Shown: piece after piece, positions 41,979-42,020 of the stretch
How the letters are laid out: every line of letters starts with the position of its first letter
Position numbering within the stretch: the stretch's first letter is position 1
Source: Salibacterium halotolerans
Lineage (GTDB): Bacteria > Bacillota > Bacilli > Bacillales > Marinococcaceae
Assembly: GCF_900115625.1 (NCBI RefSeq)
Contig: NZ_FOXD01000028.1
Span: forward strand, 1 to 42,020
Length of the DNA: 42,020 nucleotides
Reading direction: 5' to 3'
Made by a program: the position numbers and the translations under genes
The notes under the pieces: generated by a model
Databases searched by the model: none
What the model was told of the DNA's origin: nothing
Seen by the model: the letters and a program-made list of their open reading frames with translations, nothing else

Positions 41979-42020
41979 ATGAAACGTAAACGATATACCC
42001 CAGCATTCAAAGCGCAGATT
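41923..42020 (+). mobile_element. Left end of an IS3-family element, cut by the window
   Basis: From about 41923 the sequence TGATATACTGGACCC resembles the terminal repeat seen at 541 (TGAACTGACCC). It is followed by a short leader and the start of orfA. Only the first 98 bp are in view. Confidence 0.6.
41979..42020 (+). CDS. IS3-family transposase OrfA, N-terminus only
   Basis: From ATG 41979 the 14 visible codons read MKRKRYTPAFKAQI, the characteristic beginning of IS3-family OrfA proteins (HTH_Tnp_1). The rest lies beyond the window. Confidence 0.75.
   Translation, partial: MKRKRYTPAFKAQI

Overview
The window comes from the chromosome of a spore-forming Firmicute of the Bacillaceae type. 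Supporting signs are an SspH-type small acid-soluble spore protein, CotX- and CotW-like crust proteins, a CgeB-like protein, a CwlC-like mother-cell amidase, an AprX protease, Rex operators at ldh, and mother-cell sigma-K style promoters. The moderately high GC of the first 12 kb recalls halophilic or alkaliphilic bacilli, but I cannot name the species.

Layout. 1-3.9 kb is insertion-sequence debris: a 5'-truncated IS3 transposase, a decayed IS4-type transposase and one apparently complete IS3 element. A small secreted protein of unknown function and a tiny membrane protein sit among them. 4-12.3 kb is GC-rich housekeeping DNA: a luciferase-like flavin oxidoreductase, an unusual AbrB-like/CHAD fusion protein, a YthP/YthQ-like ABC exporter pair, a heptad-repeat coiled-coil protein, L-lactate dehydrogenase with two Rex operators, ferritin and a PC4/YdbC-like protein. 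12.3-13.6 kb holds sspH, a NERD-domain protein and a GAF fragment.

13.7-31.1 kb is the centrepiece, a spore-surface (crust) glycan locus. It encodes structural crust proteins (CotX-like, CotW-like, two DUF2642-like proteins), five sugar or glycan transferases (CgeB-like, two paralogous GT4 and one two-domain GT2 enzyme, plus a hexapeptide acyltransferase), and a glucuronyl C5-epimerase-like protein. It also encodes candidates for every enzyme of a WbpA/B/E/D/I-type route from UDP-GlcNAc to UDP-2,3-diacetamido-2,3-dideoxy-mannuronic acid: nucleotide-sugar 6-dehydrogenase, Gfo/Idh 3-dehydrogenase, DegT aminotransferase, acetyltransferase and an ARPQFIKA-type 2-epimerase. Two late-sporulation hydrolases (a CwlC-like amidase fused to a glucosaminidase, and AprX) are interleaved. 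Several units have AC-N16/17-CATAnnnTA promoters, and two coat units share a nearly identical 37-nt promoter block. No flippase, polymerase or exporter is visible, which fits assembly in the mother-cell cytosol directly on the forespore surface.

31.4-41.7 kb is lower in GC and looks like accessory DNA: two WYL regulators, an epoxide hydrolase, an MmcQ/YjbR protein, a VOC protein, and a complete Yxd/Bce-type antimicrobial-peptide sensing and detoxification module (response regulator, intramembrane kinase, ABC ATPase, large permease, YxeA). The window ends in the first codons of another IS3-family element.
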